Position numbers and translations under genes: made by a program. Positions 6,981-12,897 of a stretch of 12,897 nt of DNA are shown in pieces; position 1 is the stretch's first letter; each line of letters begins with the position of its first letter. Source of the stretch: Chloroflexota bacterium (GTDB lineage Bacteria > Chloroflexota > Limnocylindria > Limnocylindrales > CSP1-4); contig JACQEH010000152.1 in the NCBI GenBank assembly GCA_016200675.1, positions 1 through 12,897 of the forward strand. The letters run 5' to 3'. Below the pieces are notes generated by a model that ran no database searches, was not told the origin of the DNA, and saw only the letters and a list, made by a program, of their open reading frames with translations.

Positions 6981-7583
6981 GTGCCCGCTTCCTCCCCGGC
7001 CCCAGCCGCGCCCGCGACGCCGGCGAAGCGAGGGCGCCGACGCACTGCGAACGAGGCGACGAACGAGGCTCCGGTTCTTCCCCACGAGGCTTCCTCGAAC
7101 GGTCTGTCGGTCATCGCGTCCGGCGGCAACGCCGTGGCGCCCGCCGCCACCGACATCGACGAGGACGGCTCCTGGATCGAGGCCGACGCCGTTGACATCC
7201 GCCAGGGCGCCGTGGGTCGGGTGGACGCGACCGAGGTCACGGTCAGCCAGGGAGCCATCGGGGCCGCGCGGGGCGAGCACGTCGACGTGACGATGGGCGC
7301 GGTCGGCGCCGCCCTCGGCAGCCACGTAACGGTCTCGCAGGGGATGGCCAGCACGGTGCTGGCCCAGGAGGCCCACGTCGAGCAGGCCTTCGTGCGGACG
7401 CTCATCGCCCGGGATGTCACCTTCGGGCGCCCATCGGCGGTGATCTTCCTCGTCGCCCAGCGGGTCAGCGGCGAGGTCAGGGTCCTCCTCGACTGGCGCG
7501 GGGCGGTTGCCTTCGGGGCTGCCTTCGGGGTGCTCGCCGGCCTCCTCGGCCGAGGCCGAGCCCGAGGACGCGGGCGGGGCTGA
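6981..7583 (+). CDS. Small repeat protein, beta-solenoid-like, with C-terminal membrane segment
   Basis: I do not recognise a named family with a known function. From GTG 6981 it is 200 residues. Residues 1-60 are Ala/Pro- and charge-rich and look disordered. From residue 71 there are four repeats of about 15 residues (71-85, 86-100, 101-115, 116-131). Each begins V-D-I/V or V-T-V, then has Q/M-G-A-V/I-G, for example VTVSQGAIGAARGEH. Such a pattern suggests stacked short beta strands, loosely like bactofilin or hexapeptide solenoids. Then come a conserved-looking RVSGEVRVLLDWRG, a glycine/alanine-rich hydrophobic stretch at about 174-190, and an Arg-rich end (probably cytoplasmic). The start is uncertain: GTG 6981 lacks a ribosome site and lies beside the divergent gene's alternative start (6979); GTG 7134 would give 149 residues. 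The upstream part has a looser GC3 bias. I recall similar proteins in Chloroflexota, from memory only. Confidence 0.7.
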   Translation: MPASSPAPAAPATPAKRGRRRTANEATNEAPVLPHEASSNGLSVIASGGNAVAPAATDIDEDGSWIEADAVDIRQGAVGRVDATEVTVSQGAIGAARGEHVDVTMGAVGAALGSHVTVSQGMASTVLAQEAHVEQAFVRTLIARDVTFGRPSAVIFLVAQRVSGEVRVLLDWRGAVAFGAAFGVLAGLLGRGRARGRGRG

Positions 7584-7597
7584 CGAGGCGCCTCCGC

Positions 7598-7603
7598 TAT
7601 ACT
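7598..7603 (+). promoter_or_regulatory. -10 promoter element for the diacetamido-sugar operon
   Basis: TATACT, identical to the element before mreB, lies 15 bases after the preceding stop codon and 99 bases before the first sugar-pathway gene. It implies a leader of about 90 nt. No clear -35 is visible. Confidence 0.5.
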
Positions 7604-7658
7604 CCGAAGCCACGACCCGGCCAGCCCGCCGGGAGATCCGAGGGTCGACGCGCCGTCC

Positions 7659-7706
7659 ATGCGCGCGCCTCGGAACCGCACCTGGAGCCGGATGCAACCC
7701 TCGTGA
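7659..7706 (+). CDS. Possible 15-codon leader ORF overlapping the wbpD start
   Basis: ATG 7659 opens a 15-codon frame (MRAPRNRTWSRMQPS) whose TGA 7704-7706 overlaps the GTG 7703 start as GTGA. An internal ATG at 7692 has GGAG four bases upstream and would give a 4-codon version. GTG 7703 itself has no well-placed Shine-Dalgarno site, so translation might be coupled through this leader. It could also be chance. Confidence 0.25.
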   Translation: MRAPRNRTWSRMQPS

Positions 7707-8374
7707 TCGACCCTTCCGCGCGCATTCACCCGACCGCCGACCTCGAGCCCGACGTCCAGGTCGGACCGGCATCGAGCATCTGGCACCGGGCCCAGCTGCG
7801 GACCGGCGCACGGGTCGGCGCCGACTGCGTGATCGGCCGCGACGCGTTCATCGACGAGGGCGTCGTGATCGGCGACCGGGTCAAGATCCAGAATGGCGCC
7901 CTCGTGTATCACGGCGTGACCGTGGAGGACGGCGTGTTCATCGGGCCGGGCGCCATCCTCACCAACGACCGCTACCCGCGGGCGGTGACGTCCACGGGCG
8001 ACCTCGCCCGGGCCGAGGACTGGACGGTGAGCCCCATCCTCCTCCGCCACGGCGCCTCGATCGGGGCGGGGGCGGTGGTCGTGGCCGGGACCGAGGTCGG
8101 ACGGTTCGCGACCGTCGGTGCCGGCGCGGTCGTGACCCGCGACGTGCCGTCGCATGCCCTCGTCGTCGGCAGCCCCGCCCGCCGCATCGGCTGGGTCTGT
8201 GCCTGCGGCGCCCGGCTCCAGGACGACGACGGCAATCCCGCGGCCGCCAAGCCCCCCCACTACAGCACCCATCCGGAGCTCCATTGCGCGAGCTGCGGAC
8301 GGACCTACGTCTACGTTCCCGATGCCGAGGCCCTCGAGGAGCGGCCGCGGACCCAGCACGGAGTGCCCGCATGA
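7703..8374 (+). CDS. wbpD: WbpD-like UDP-sugar 3-N-acetyltransferase (left-handed beta-helix) with zinc-ribbon tail
   Basis: Predicted to acetylate the 3-amino group of UDP-2-acetamido-3-amino-2,3-dideoxy-glucuronate using acetyl-CoA, the fourth step to UDP-diacetamido-mannuronate. The 223 residues start IDPSARIHPTADLEPDVQVG and continue with hexapeptide repeats to about residue 160 (IGRDAFIDEGVVIGDRVKIQ; VFIGPGAILTNDRYPRA; TVGAGAVVTRDVP; VVGSPARRIGWV). That order is typical of WbpD/WlbB enzymes, which form trimers in the cytoplasm. The tail holds Cys166-x-Cys168 and Cys195-x2-Cys198, a likely zinc site, as in many members of this group. GTG 7703 was chosen because it fits the family N-terminus; its ribosome site is poor and a short leader ORF ends on it. 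The stop overlaps the next start as ATGA (8371-8374). The substrate is assigned from the neighbouring genes. Confidence 0.92.
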   Translation: MIDPSARIHPTADLEPDVQVGPASSIWHRAQLRTGARVGADCVIGRDAFIDEGVVIGDRVKIQNGALVYHGVTVEDGVFIGPGAILTNDRYPRAVTSTGDLARAEDWTVSPILLRHGASIGAGAVVVAGTEVGRFATVGAGAVVTRDVPSHALVVGSPARRIGWVCACGARLQDDDGNPAAAKPPHYSTHPELHCASCGRTYVYVPDAEALEERPRTQHGVPA

Positions 8375-9474
8375 TCCCGATCGCCCGCCCCGACCTCGGC
8401 CAGGAAGAGATCGACGCCGTCACGGCGGTGATCCGCTCGGGAATCATCGCCCAGGGCCCGCGGGTCCGGGAGCTGGAGGCGGCCTGGGCCGAGTTCTGCG
8501 GGGTTCGCCACACGGTCGCAGTCGCCAACGGGACGCTGGCCCTGATGGCCATCTTCGACCGGCTGGGCATCGGCCACGGCGACGAGGTCATCACCGTCGC
8601 CCACACCTTCGCGGCGACCGCGAACGCAATCCTCTCGACCGGCGCGACGCCGGTCTTCGTGGACATCGAGCCGGACACCTACCTCATCGACGCCGCCCGG
8701 ATCGAGGCCGCCATCACCCCCCGCACCCGGGCCATCGTGCCGGTCCACCTCTTCGGGCTCGTGGCCGACATGGACATGATCCAGGCGATCGCCGACCGGT
8801 ACGGCCTGGCCATCGTCGAGGACGCCTGCCAGGCCCACGGGGCGACCTACCGCGGACGCCGGGCGGGCAGCTTCGGGCACGGGGCCTTCAGCCTCTACGC
8901 CACGAAGAACATGACGACCGGCGAGGGCGGCTTCATCACCACCAACGACGACGAGCTGGCCGACCGGCTGCGCCTCTACCGGAACCAGGGCATGCGCTCG
9001 CGCTACGAGTTCGAGATCCTCGGCTTCAACTACCGGATGACCGACCTGAACGCGGCGATCGGCCTCGTCCAGCTGGCCAAGCTCGAGCGGAACACGGCAC
9101 GCCGCCAGGCGATCGCCGCCGCCTACGACGCCGGCTTCGCCGACCTCCCCGTCCGGACGCCGGTCGTCCCCGACGGCCGGACGCACGTGTATCACCAGTA
9201 CACCATCGACGTCGGGCCGGCCCGCGACGCCATCATCGCGGCCATCAAGGAGGGCGGCGTCGGGGCGGACATCTACTACCCCATCCCCGTCCATCGCCAG
9301 GCCTATATCCAGGAGCGCGGGCTCCACGCCGACCTGCCCGTGACCGATCGGGCGGCCGCCCAGACGATCGCCCTGCCCATGTACCCGGCGATGGCGCCCG
9401 AGGATCGGAGCACCGTCATCGAGGTCGTCCGGGCGGCGGTCCTGGCCCATGCCGGGGTCGGCGCGCCGGCATGA
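8371..9474 (+). CDS. wbpE: WbpE-like DegT/DnrJ/EryC1 aminotransferase
   Basis: A PLP-dependent sugar aminotransferase of 367 residues. It would transfer the amino group of glutamate to the 3-keto group of UDP-2-acetamido-3-keto-glucuronate, the third step of the pathway. Seen: MIPIARPDLGQEEIDAV at the start, GIIAQGPRVRELEAAWAEF, VANGTLALMAI, TVAHTFAATANAI, PVFVDIEPDTYLID, PVHLFG, the cofactor-contacting Asp151 in VEDACQAHGA, the PLP-binding Lys179 in YATKNMTTGEGGF, then GFNYRMTDLNAAIGLVQL, and near the C-terminus ADIYYPIPVHRQ. Length and motif order match WbpE/WlbC-type enzymes. ATG 8371 has GGAG seven bases upstream and overlaps the previous stop codon, which indicates translational coupling. 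The general family is certain; the exact substrate comes from context. Confidence 0.95.
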   Translation: MIPIARPDLGQEEIDAVTAVIRSGIIAQGPRVRELEAAWAEFCGVRHTVAVANGTLALMAIFDRLGIGHGDEVITVAHTFAATANAILSTGATPVFVDIEPDTYLIDAARIEAAITPRTRAIVPVHLFGLVADMDMIQAIADRYGLAIVEDACQAHGATYRGRRAGSFGHGAFSLYATKNMTTGEGGFITTNDDELADRLRLYRNQGMRSRYEFEILGFNYRMTDLNAAIGLVQLAKLERNTARRQAIAAAYDAGFADLPVRTPVVPDGRTHVYHQYTIDVGPARDAIIAAIKEGGVGADIYYPIPVHRQAYIQERGLHADLPVTDRAAAQTIALPMYPAMAPEDRSTVIEVVRAAVLAHAGVGAPA

Positions 9475-9496
9475 TCAACGGCGCGCCCCCGTCCGC

Positions 9497-10561
9497 ATGA
9501 CCGCCTTCTGGCACCCGACCGGCAATCGCCAAGTCCGGGTCGGCCTGGCCGGCCTCGGCTCGATGGGCCGCAACCATCTCCGCGTCATCGGGGCGAACCC
9601 CGGCGCCCGCCTCGTCGCGGTCGCCGACCCGGTTGCCGCCGCCCTCGACGCCGCGACCGCCCAGACGGGCGCGGCGGGCTTCCCGGAGCCCCTGAGCATG
9701 GTCGCCGAGGCCGATCTCGATGCGGTCGTCATCGCCGCGCCGACGACTGCCCACCTGCCCCTGGCCCTGGCCGCGATCGGGCGAGGGATCGCCGTCCTCG
9801 TCGAGAAGCCGCTCGCGCCGACGGTCGCCGAAGCCGCCGAGATCGTGGCCGCCTCGCGGGCGACCGGCGTCCCGGTCCAGGTCGGCCACGTCGAGCGCTT
9901 CAACCCGGCGGTCCGGGAGCTGGGCCGCCTCCTCCACGACGAGCACTGGCTGTCGACGGTCTTCGCCATCACCTCCCGCCGGGCCGGGCCCTTCCCGGCC
10001 CGCATCCGGGACGTCGGCGTGACCGTGGACCTGGCCACCCACGATGTCGACATCTGCTCCTGGATTGCCGGTGAGCGGCCGGCCCGCGCCCATGCCGAGA
10101 CGGCCCAACGGATCCACGCCGATCACGAGGACCTCCTCTTCGGGCTCCTCCACTTCCCGTCCGGCGTCGTCGCCCAGCTCGACGTCGACTGGCTCACGCC
10201 GGCCAAGCGGCGGCAGCTCGTCGTGGTCGGCGAAGAGGGCATGTTCGAGCTCGACTACCTGACCCAGCGCCTGACCTTCACCCGGGCCACCGACACCACG
10301 AACCCCCGCCTGATCGGCGGTTACGCCCCCACGTTCGAAGGCGAGGTTGCCGAGCTGGCCGTCCCCACCGGGGAGCCGCTGGCGCTCGAGCTGGAGGCCT
10401 TCCTGCGCGTGGTCCGCGAGGGCGGCCGCCCGGAGGTGAATGCCGAGGACGGCCTGTGGGCGGTCGGGATCGCCACCGCCCTCCTCGAGTCGGCATCCGC
10501 CCGGCGCGTCGTCGAGCTCGAGGGCCTCGCCGCTCGCGTCGCGGCCACGAGCCCCGCATGA
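9497..10561 (+). CDS. wbpB: WbpB-like UDP-N-acetylglucosaminuronate 3-dehydrogenase (Gfo/Idh/MocA family)
   Basis: A 354-residue NAD-dependent oxidoreductase predicted to oxidise C3 of UDP-GlcNAcA to the 3-keto sugar, the second step, feeding the aminotransferase. In characterised WbpB/WlbA the NADH is recycled by reducing 2-oxoglutarate, which pairs with the glutamate used by WbpE. Seen: Rossmann motif GLAGLGSMGRNH at residues 16-27, IAAPTTAHLPLAL, the family EKPLAPTVAEAAE motif with Lys104, GHVERFNPAVREL, and DLATHDVDI with His182, a position expected in the active site. ATG 9497 lies 22 bases after the aminotransferase stop and has no clear ribosome site, so it probably relies on reinitiation; ATG 9449 would overlap that gene by 26 bases and adds residues foreign to the family. 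Its stop overlaps the next start as ATGA. Confidence 0.93.
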   Translation: MTAFWHPTGNRQVRVGLAGLGSMGRNHLRVIGANPGARLVAVADPVAAALDAATAQTGAAGFPEPLSMVAEADLDAVVIAAPTTAHLPLALAAIGRGIAVLVEKPLAPTVAEAAEIVAASRATGVPVQVGHVERFNPAVRELGRLLHDEHWLSTVFAITSRRAGPFPARIRDVGVTVDLATHDVDICSWIAGERPARAHAETAQRIHADHEDLLFGLLHFPSGVVAQLDVDWLTPAKRRQLVVVGEEGMFELDYLTQRLTFTRATDTTNPRLIGGYAPTFEGEVAELAVPTGEPLALELEAFLRVVREGGRPEVNAEDGLWAVGIATALLESASARRVVELEGLAARVAATSPA

Positions 10562-11967
10562 GCATCGTCAGCCGGCCGTCGGGGGGCGCGAGCCTCCTCG
10601 GCGGGTCCATTGTCCTGCCCGTGGCCGAGTGCCGACACGCGCTCCCGCCGCGGACCGTCAGCCCCTGGGCCGGCGAGCCGGGCACGGCCGGCACGGTCGC
10701 CGTCGTGGGGGCCGGGAAGATGGGCCTGCCGCTGGCCGCCCAGTTCGCGAGCCACGGCTGGCAGGTGATCGCCGTCGACGTCCAGGAGGCGGTGGTCGCC
10801 TCGATCAACGAGGGCCGCTCGCACATCGGCGAGGAGCCCGGCGTCGCCGATCTCGTCGCGGCGGCCCACGCCGGCGGGCGCCTGCGGGCCACGACGGACG
10901 GGACCGCGGCGGCCCGCGACGCCGACGTGGTCGTCCTCATCGTTCCCGTCATGCTCGACGCCGCCCACCAGCCCGACTACGGCTACATGGACGCGGCGGT
11001 GGCCTCGATCGGGCAGGGTGTTCATCGCGGCAGCCTGGTCATCTTCGAGACGACGCTGCCCGTGGGTGACACGCGGGCGAGATACGCGCCCCGGCTCGAG
11101 GCGGCCTCGGGCCTGGCGGCGGAGCGCGACTTCCTCGTCGCCTTCTCGCCCGAGCGCCTCTACTCGGGCGCGGCCCTTCGCAACCTGTCGACGTATCCGA
11201 AGCTCGTGGGCGGGCTCAGCCCGGCCTCGTCCGCCCGTGCCGCCGCCTTCTACGACGGGGTCCTCGACGCCGAGATCGTTGCCATGTCGTCGGCCGAGGC
11301 GGCCGAGTTCTCGAAGCTTGCCGACACCACCTACCGCGACGTCAACATCGCCCTCGCCAACGAGTTCGCCGCCTATGCCGATCGCGTGGGCGTCGACATC
11401 CGGGAGGTCATCGCGGCCGCCAACAGCCAGCCCTACAGCCACATCCACCAGCCCGGCCTCGGGGTCGGTGGGCACTGCATTCCCGTGTACCCGCACTTCC
11501 TGCTGTCCCGCGCCCCGGAGCTGTCGCTCGTGGCCCGCTCGCGCGAGGTCAACGACGGCCAGATCGAGGTCGCCGTCGAGGCGATTCGGGCGGCGCTCGG
11601 CAGGCTCGGCGGGACCGAGGTGCTCGTCCTCGGGCTCACCTACCGGGACGGGGTGAAGGAGCTCGCCTACTCTCGGGCGATCCCCCTCATCGCCCGGCTC
11701 CGGCAGGCCGGGGCGCAGGTGCTGGCCCACGATCCGCTCCTCTCCGACGCGGAGATCCGGGGCCTCGGCGCGGAGCCGTACCCCTGGGGCTCGCCGGCCG
11801 GGGCTCGGGCCGTCGTCACCCAGACCGGCGACCCGCGATGGCTCGAGCTCGACGCGACCTGGTTCCCGGACCTGGCGATCCTCGTCGACGGCCGCAACAC
11901 GCTCTCGGGGCTGGCGCTGCCCGCGAGCGTCAGCTACCGCGGCATCGGCGTGCCCGGCCGCGGGTAG
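10558..11967 (+). CDS. wbpA: WbpA-like UDP-N-acetylglucosamine 6-dehydrogenase (UDP-glucose/GDP-mannose dehydrogenase family)
   Basis: A 469-residue nucleotide-sugar dehydrogenase predicted to oxidise C6 of UDP-GlcNAc in two NAD-dependent steps to UDP-GlcNAcA, the entry step of the pathway. Seen: Rossmann motif VAVVGAGKMGLPLAAQFA beginning at residue 47, VVLIVPVMLDAAHQPDY, FETTLPVGDTR, FLVAFSPERLYSGA, SSAEAAEFSKLADTTYRDVNI, the catalytic Cys307 in GVGGHCIPVYPHFL, and the C-terminal domain with LVLGLTYRDGVKELAYSRAI. The 46 residues before the Rossmann strand are extra; most family members begin within a few residues of it. The ATGA overlap with the upstream gene favours ATG 10558; GTG 10621 would remove 21 residues. 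The family could also act on other UDP-sugars, and UDP-GlcNAc is inferred from the four partner genes. Confidence 0.93.
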   Translation: MSIVSRPSGGASLLGGSIVLPVAECRHALPPRTVSPWAGEPGTAGTVAVVGAGKMGLPLAAQFASHGWQVIAVDVQEAVVASINEGRSHIGEEPGVADLVAAAHAGGRLRATTDGTAAARDADVVVLIVPVMLDAAHQPDYGYMDAAVASIGQGVHRGSLVIFETTLPVGDTRARYAPRLEAASGLAAERDFLVAFSPERLYSGAALRNLSTYPKLVGGLSPASSARAAAFYDGVLDAEIVAMSSAEAAEFSKLADTTYRDVNIALANEFAAYADRVGVDIREVIAAANSQPYSHIHQPGLGVGGHCIPVYPHFLLSRAPELSLVARSREVNDGQIEVAVEAIRAALGRLGGTEVLVLGLTYRDGVKELAYSRAIPLIARLRQAGAQVLAHDPLLSDAEIRGLGAEPYPWGSPAGARAVVTQTGDPRWLELDATWFPDLAILVDGRNTLSGLALPASVSYRGIGVPGRG

Positions 11968-11996
11968 CGTCGGCTCGAGGTCGATGGGGGCGTCGT

Positions 11997-12014
11997 CCGG
12001 GCGTTCGCGCCCGG
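11997..12014 (+). other. Perfect hairpin with TTCG loop between wbpA and wbpI
   Basis: CCGGGCG (11997-12003) and CGCCCGG (12008-12014) form a perfect 7-bp stem around a TTCG loop, 29 bases after the wbpA stop and one base before the -10 element of the next gene. There is no T-tract. It may reduce read-through from the upstream operon or be a protein-binding site. Confidence 0.4.
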
Positions 12015-12015
12015 C

Positions 12016-12021
12016 TACGCT
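12016..12021 (+). promoter_or_regulatory. -10 element of a leaderless promoter for the 2-epimerase gene
   Basis: TACGCT (TANNNT) ends 6 bases before GTG 12028, the same geometry as the TAGACT before ATG 4996. Together with the missing Shine-Dalgarno site it suggests a leaderless transcript. The hexamer is less AT-rich than the others, so this call is tentative. Confidence 0.4.
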
Positions 12022-12027
12022 GTCCGC

Positions 12028-12897
12028 GTGAAACTCGTCAGCGTCGTCGGGACGCGACCCCAGCTCATCAAGGCCGCGGCCCTCCAGCCTGCCCTCCGCG
12101 CGCGCCACGCCGAGGTCTTCGTCGACACCGGGCAGCACTGGGACGAGTCGATGGCCGGCTCCTTCTTCGCCGAGCTCGGCCTTGCGAAGCCGGACCATGC
12201 GCTCGGTGCCGGGGGCGGCTCTCACGCCCAGCAGACCGCGGCCATGCTCACCCGCCTCGAGCCCATCCTCGTGGCCGAGGCCCCCGAGGCGGTCCTCGTC
12301 TTCGGTGACACGAACTCGACCCTTGCCGGCGCCCTGGCTGCCGCCAAGCTGGGCATCCCGGTCGCCCATGTCGAGGCGGGGCTGCGGAGCTTCGACCGGC
12401 GGATGCCGGAAGAGCTCAACCGGGTGGTCGTCGATCACCTCGCGACCTGGTCATTTGCTCCGACGCCGACGGCCGTGGAGAACCTCCGGTCAGAGGGGAT
12501 CATCGACGGCGTGACCCTCGTCGGCGACCTCATGCAGGACCTCGCGGCCCGGGTGAGTGCCGACGTCCGCGACCCGGCCGTGATCACGGCGATCGGCGAG
12601 CGGCTGGGCGTCGCGCTGCGGCCCGGCGGCTACCTCTTCGCCACCGTCCATCGGCAGGAGAACCGGGAGCCCGCGGCGATCCGCGCCTGGGCCGGCATCC
12701 TCGACGACGCAGCGTCGCCCGAACGCCCGGTCGTGCTGGCTCTCCACCCGGGGACGCGGGTGGCGATGCACAAGGCCGGTGTCTCGCTGGGCCCGTGCGT
12801 GACCATCATCGAGCCGCAGGGCTACCGCACCTCGATCGCCCTCCATCTCCACGCGGCCGCGGTGCTCACGGATTCGGGCGGCGTCCAGCGCGAGGCG
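12028..12897 (+). CDS. wbpI: WbpI/WecB-like UDP-sugar 2-epimerase, 3' end outside window
   Basis: A non-hydrolysing UDP-sugar 2-epimerase; 290 residues are visible and the family is usually about 360-380, so the last 70-90 are missing. In this setting it most likely inverts C2 of UDP-2,3-diacetamido-2,3-dideoxy-glucuronate to the manno form, the last step of the pathway. Seen: KLVSVVGTRPQLIKAAAL at the start, DTGQHWDESM, Asp94 in GDTNSTLAGALAA, Glu116 in HVEAGLRSFDRRMPEELNR (Glu128-Glu129), His208 in ATVHRQENRE, and TDSGGVQREA at the window edge. These match the catalytic acidic and His positions of WecB. By sequence alone it could be the UDP-GlcNAc 2-epimerase WecB; the adjacent wbpA, B, D and E homologues favour WbpI. 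GTG 12028 is the start because it fits the family N-terminus and lies just after a -10 element. Confidence 0.92.
   Translation, partial: MKLVSVVGTRPQLIKAAALQPALRARHAEVFVDTGQHWDESMAGSFFAELGLAKPDHALGAGGGSHAQQTAAMLTRLEPILVAEAPEAVLVFGDTNSTLAGALAAAKLGIPVAHVEAGLRSFDRRMPEELNRVVVDHLATWSFAPTPTAVENLRSEGIIDGVTLVGDLMQDLAARVSADVRDPAVITAIGERLGVALRPGGYLFATVHRQENREPAAIRAWAGILDDAASPERPVVLALHPGTRVAMHKAGVSLGPCVTIIEPQGYRTSIALHLHAAAVLTDSGGVQREA

Noticed and set aside
7544..7555. Palindrome CCTCGGCCGAGG near the 3' end of the repeat-protein gene
   Set aside because: It lies inside coding sequence made of Gly/Arg codons with GC-rich composition; no sign of a regulatory role.
6953..8359. Upstream extension of the DUF3048 frame on the minus strand
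   Set aside because: It lies antisense to the repeat protein and wbpD, and the signal-anchor segment fits a start at 6952 (or 6979).
7507..8370. In-frame extension of the aminotransferase upstream of ATG 8371
   Set aside because: It overlaps wbpD in another frame and is Arg/Pro-rich; the family N-terminus, GGAG site and ATGA overlap set the start at 8371.
10321..12438. 705-codon open frame on the minus strand opposite wbpB, wbpA and wbpI
   Set aside because: Low-complexity composition and full overlap with three clear pathway enzymes; a GC-driven shadow.
1..12897. CRISPR arrays, tRNA or rRNA genes, transposases, phage genes
   Set aside because: I found no regularly spaced repeats, no tRNA-like arms and no transposase or phage protein in any frame.

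Overview
The window is strongly G+C-rich, with codon third positions almost always G or C. It looks like a high-GC bacterium with a rod-shape (MreB/MreC) system and a secreted protein carrying a cell-wall-binding repeat. The mix of MreBC, a DUF3048 protein, a CWB2 repeat, TANNNT-type promoters set close to start codons, and a glycine-rich repeat protein of a kind I associate with Chloroflexota makes a Chloroflexota lineage (Limnocylindria-like) my best guess. A high-GC actinobacterium is the main alternative. This placement is inference; there is no rRNA or other marker in the window.

Layout. Bases 1-792 hold the 3' end of a LuxR-type regulator. Bases 831-3004 hold mreB and mreC, the cell-shape cytoskeleton, with no mreD after them. 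Bases 3198-4913 encode an exported multidomain protein: a caspase/gingipain-like His/Cys domain, an SH3b-like region, a FlgD-like Ig domain and a single CWB2 repeat. Bases 4996-5778 encode a polyprenol-phosphate mannosyltransferase-like GT2 enzyme with an apparently leaderless promoter. On the minus strand, 6952-5696 encodes a membrane-anchored DUF3048 protein whose C-terminus is abnormal. Divergent from it, 6981-7583 encodes a small protein with 15-residue repeats and a C-terminal membrane segment.

The right-hand 5.2 kb is a nucleotide-sugar cassette. Four genes in tight order (acetyltransferase, aminotransferase, 3-dehydrogenase, 6-dehydrogenase; two ATGA overlaps) are followed by a UDP-sugar 2-epimerase that runs off the window. 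Together they match the five enzymes WbpA, WbpB, WbpE, WbpD and WbpI, which in Pseudomonas aeruginosa turn UDP-GlcNAc into UDP-2,3-diacetamido-2,3-dideoxy-mannuronic acid. With the mannosyltransferase and cell-wall-binding protein nearby, the window reads as a cell-envelope region: shape control, surface protein anchoring and an acidic diacetamido-sugar surface glycan.

The items most worth a second look are the protease-like cell-wall protein, the small repeat protein, the complete diacetamido-uronate pathway in this genomic setting, the short-spaced (leaderless) promoters, and the broken C-terminus of the DUF3048 gene. I saw no tRNA, rRNA, CRISPR array or insertion sequence.
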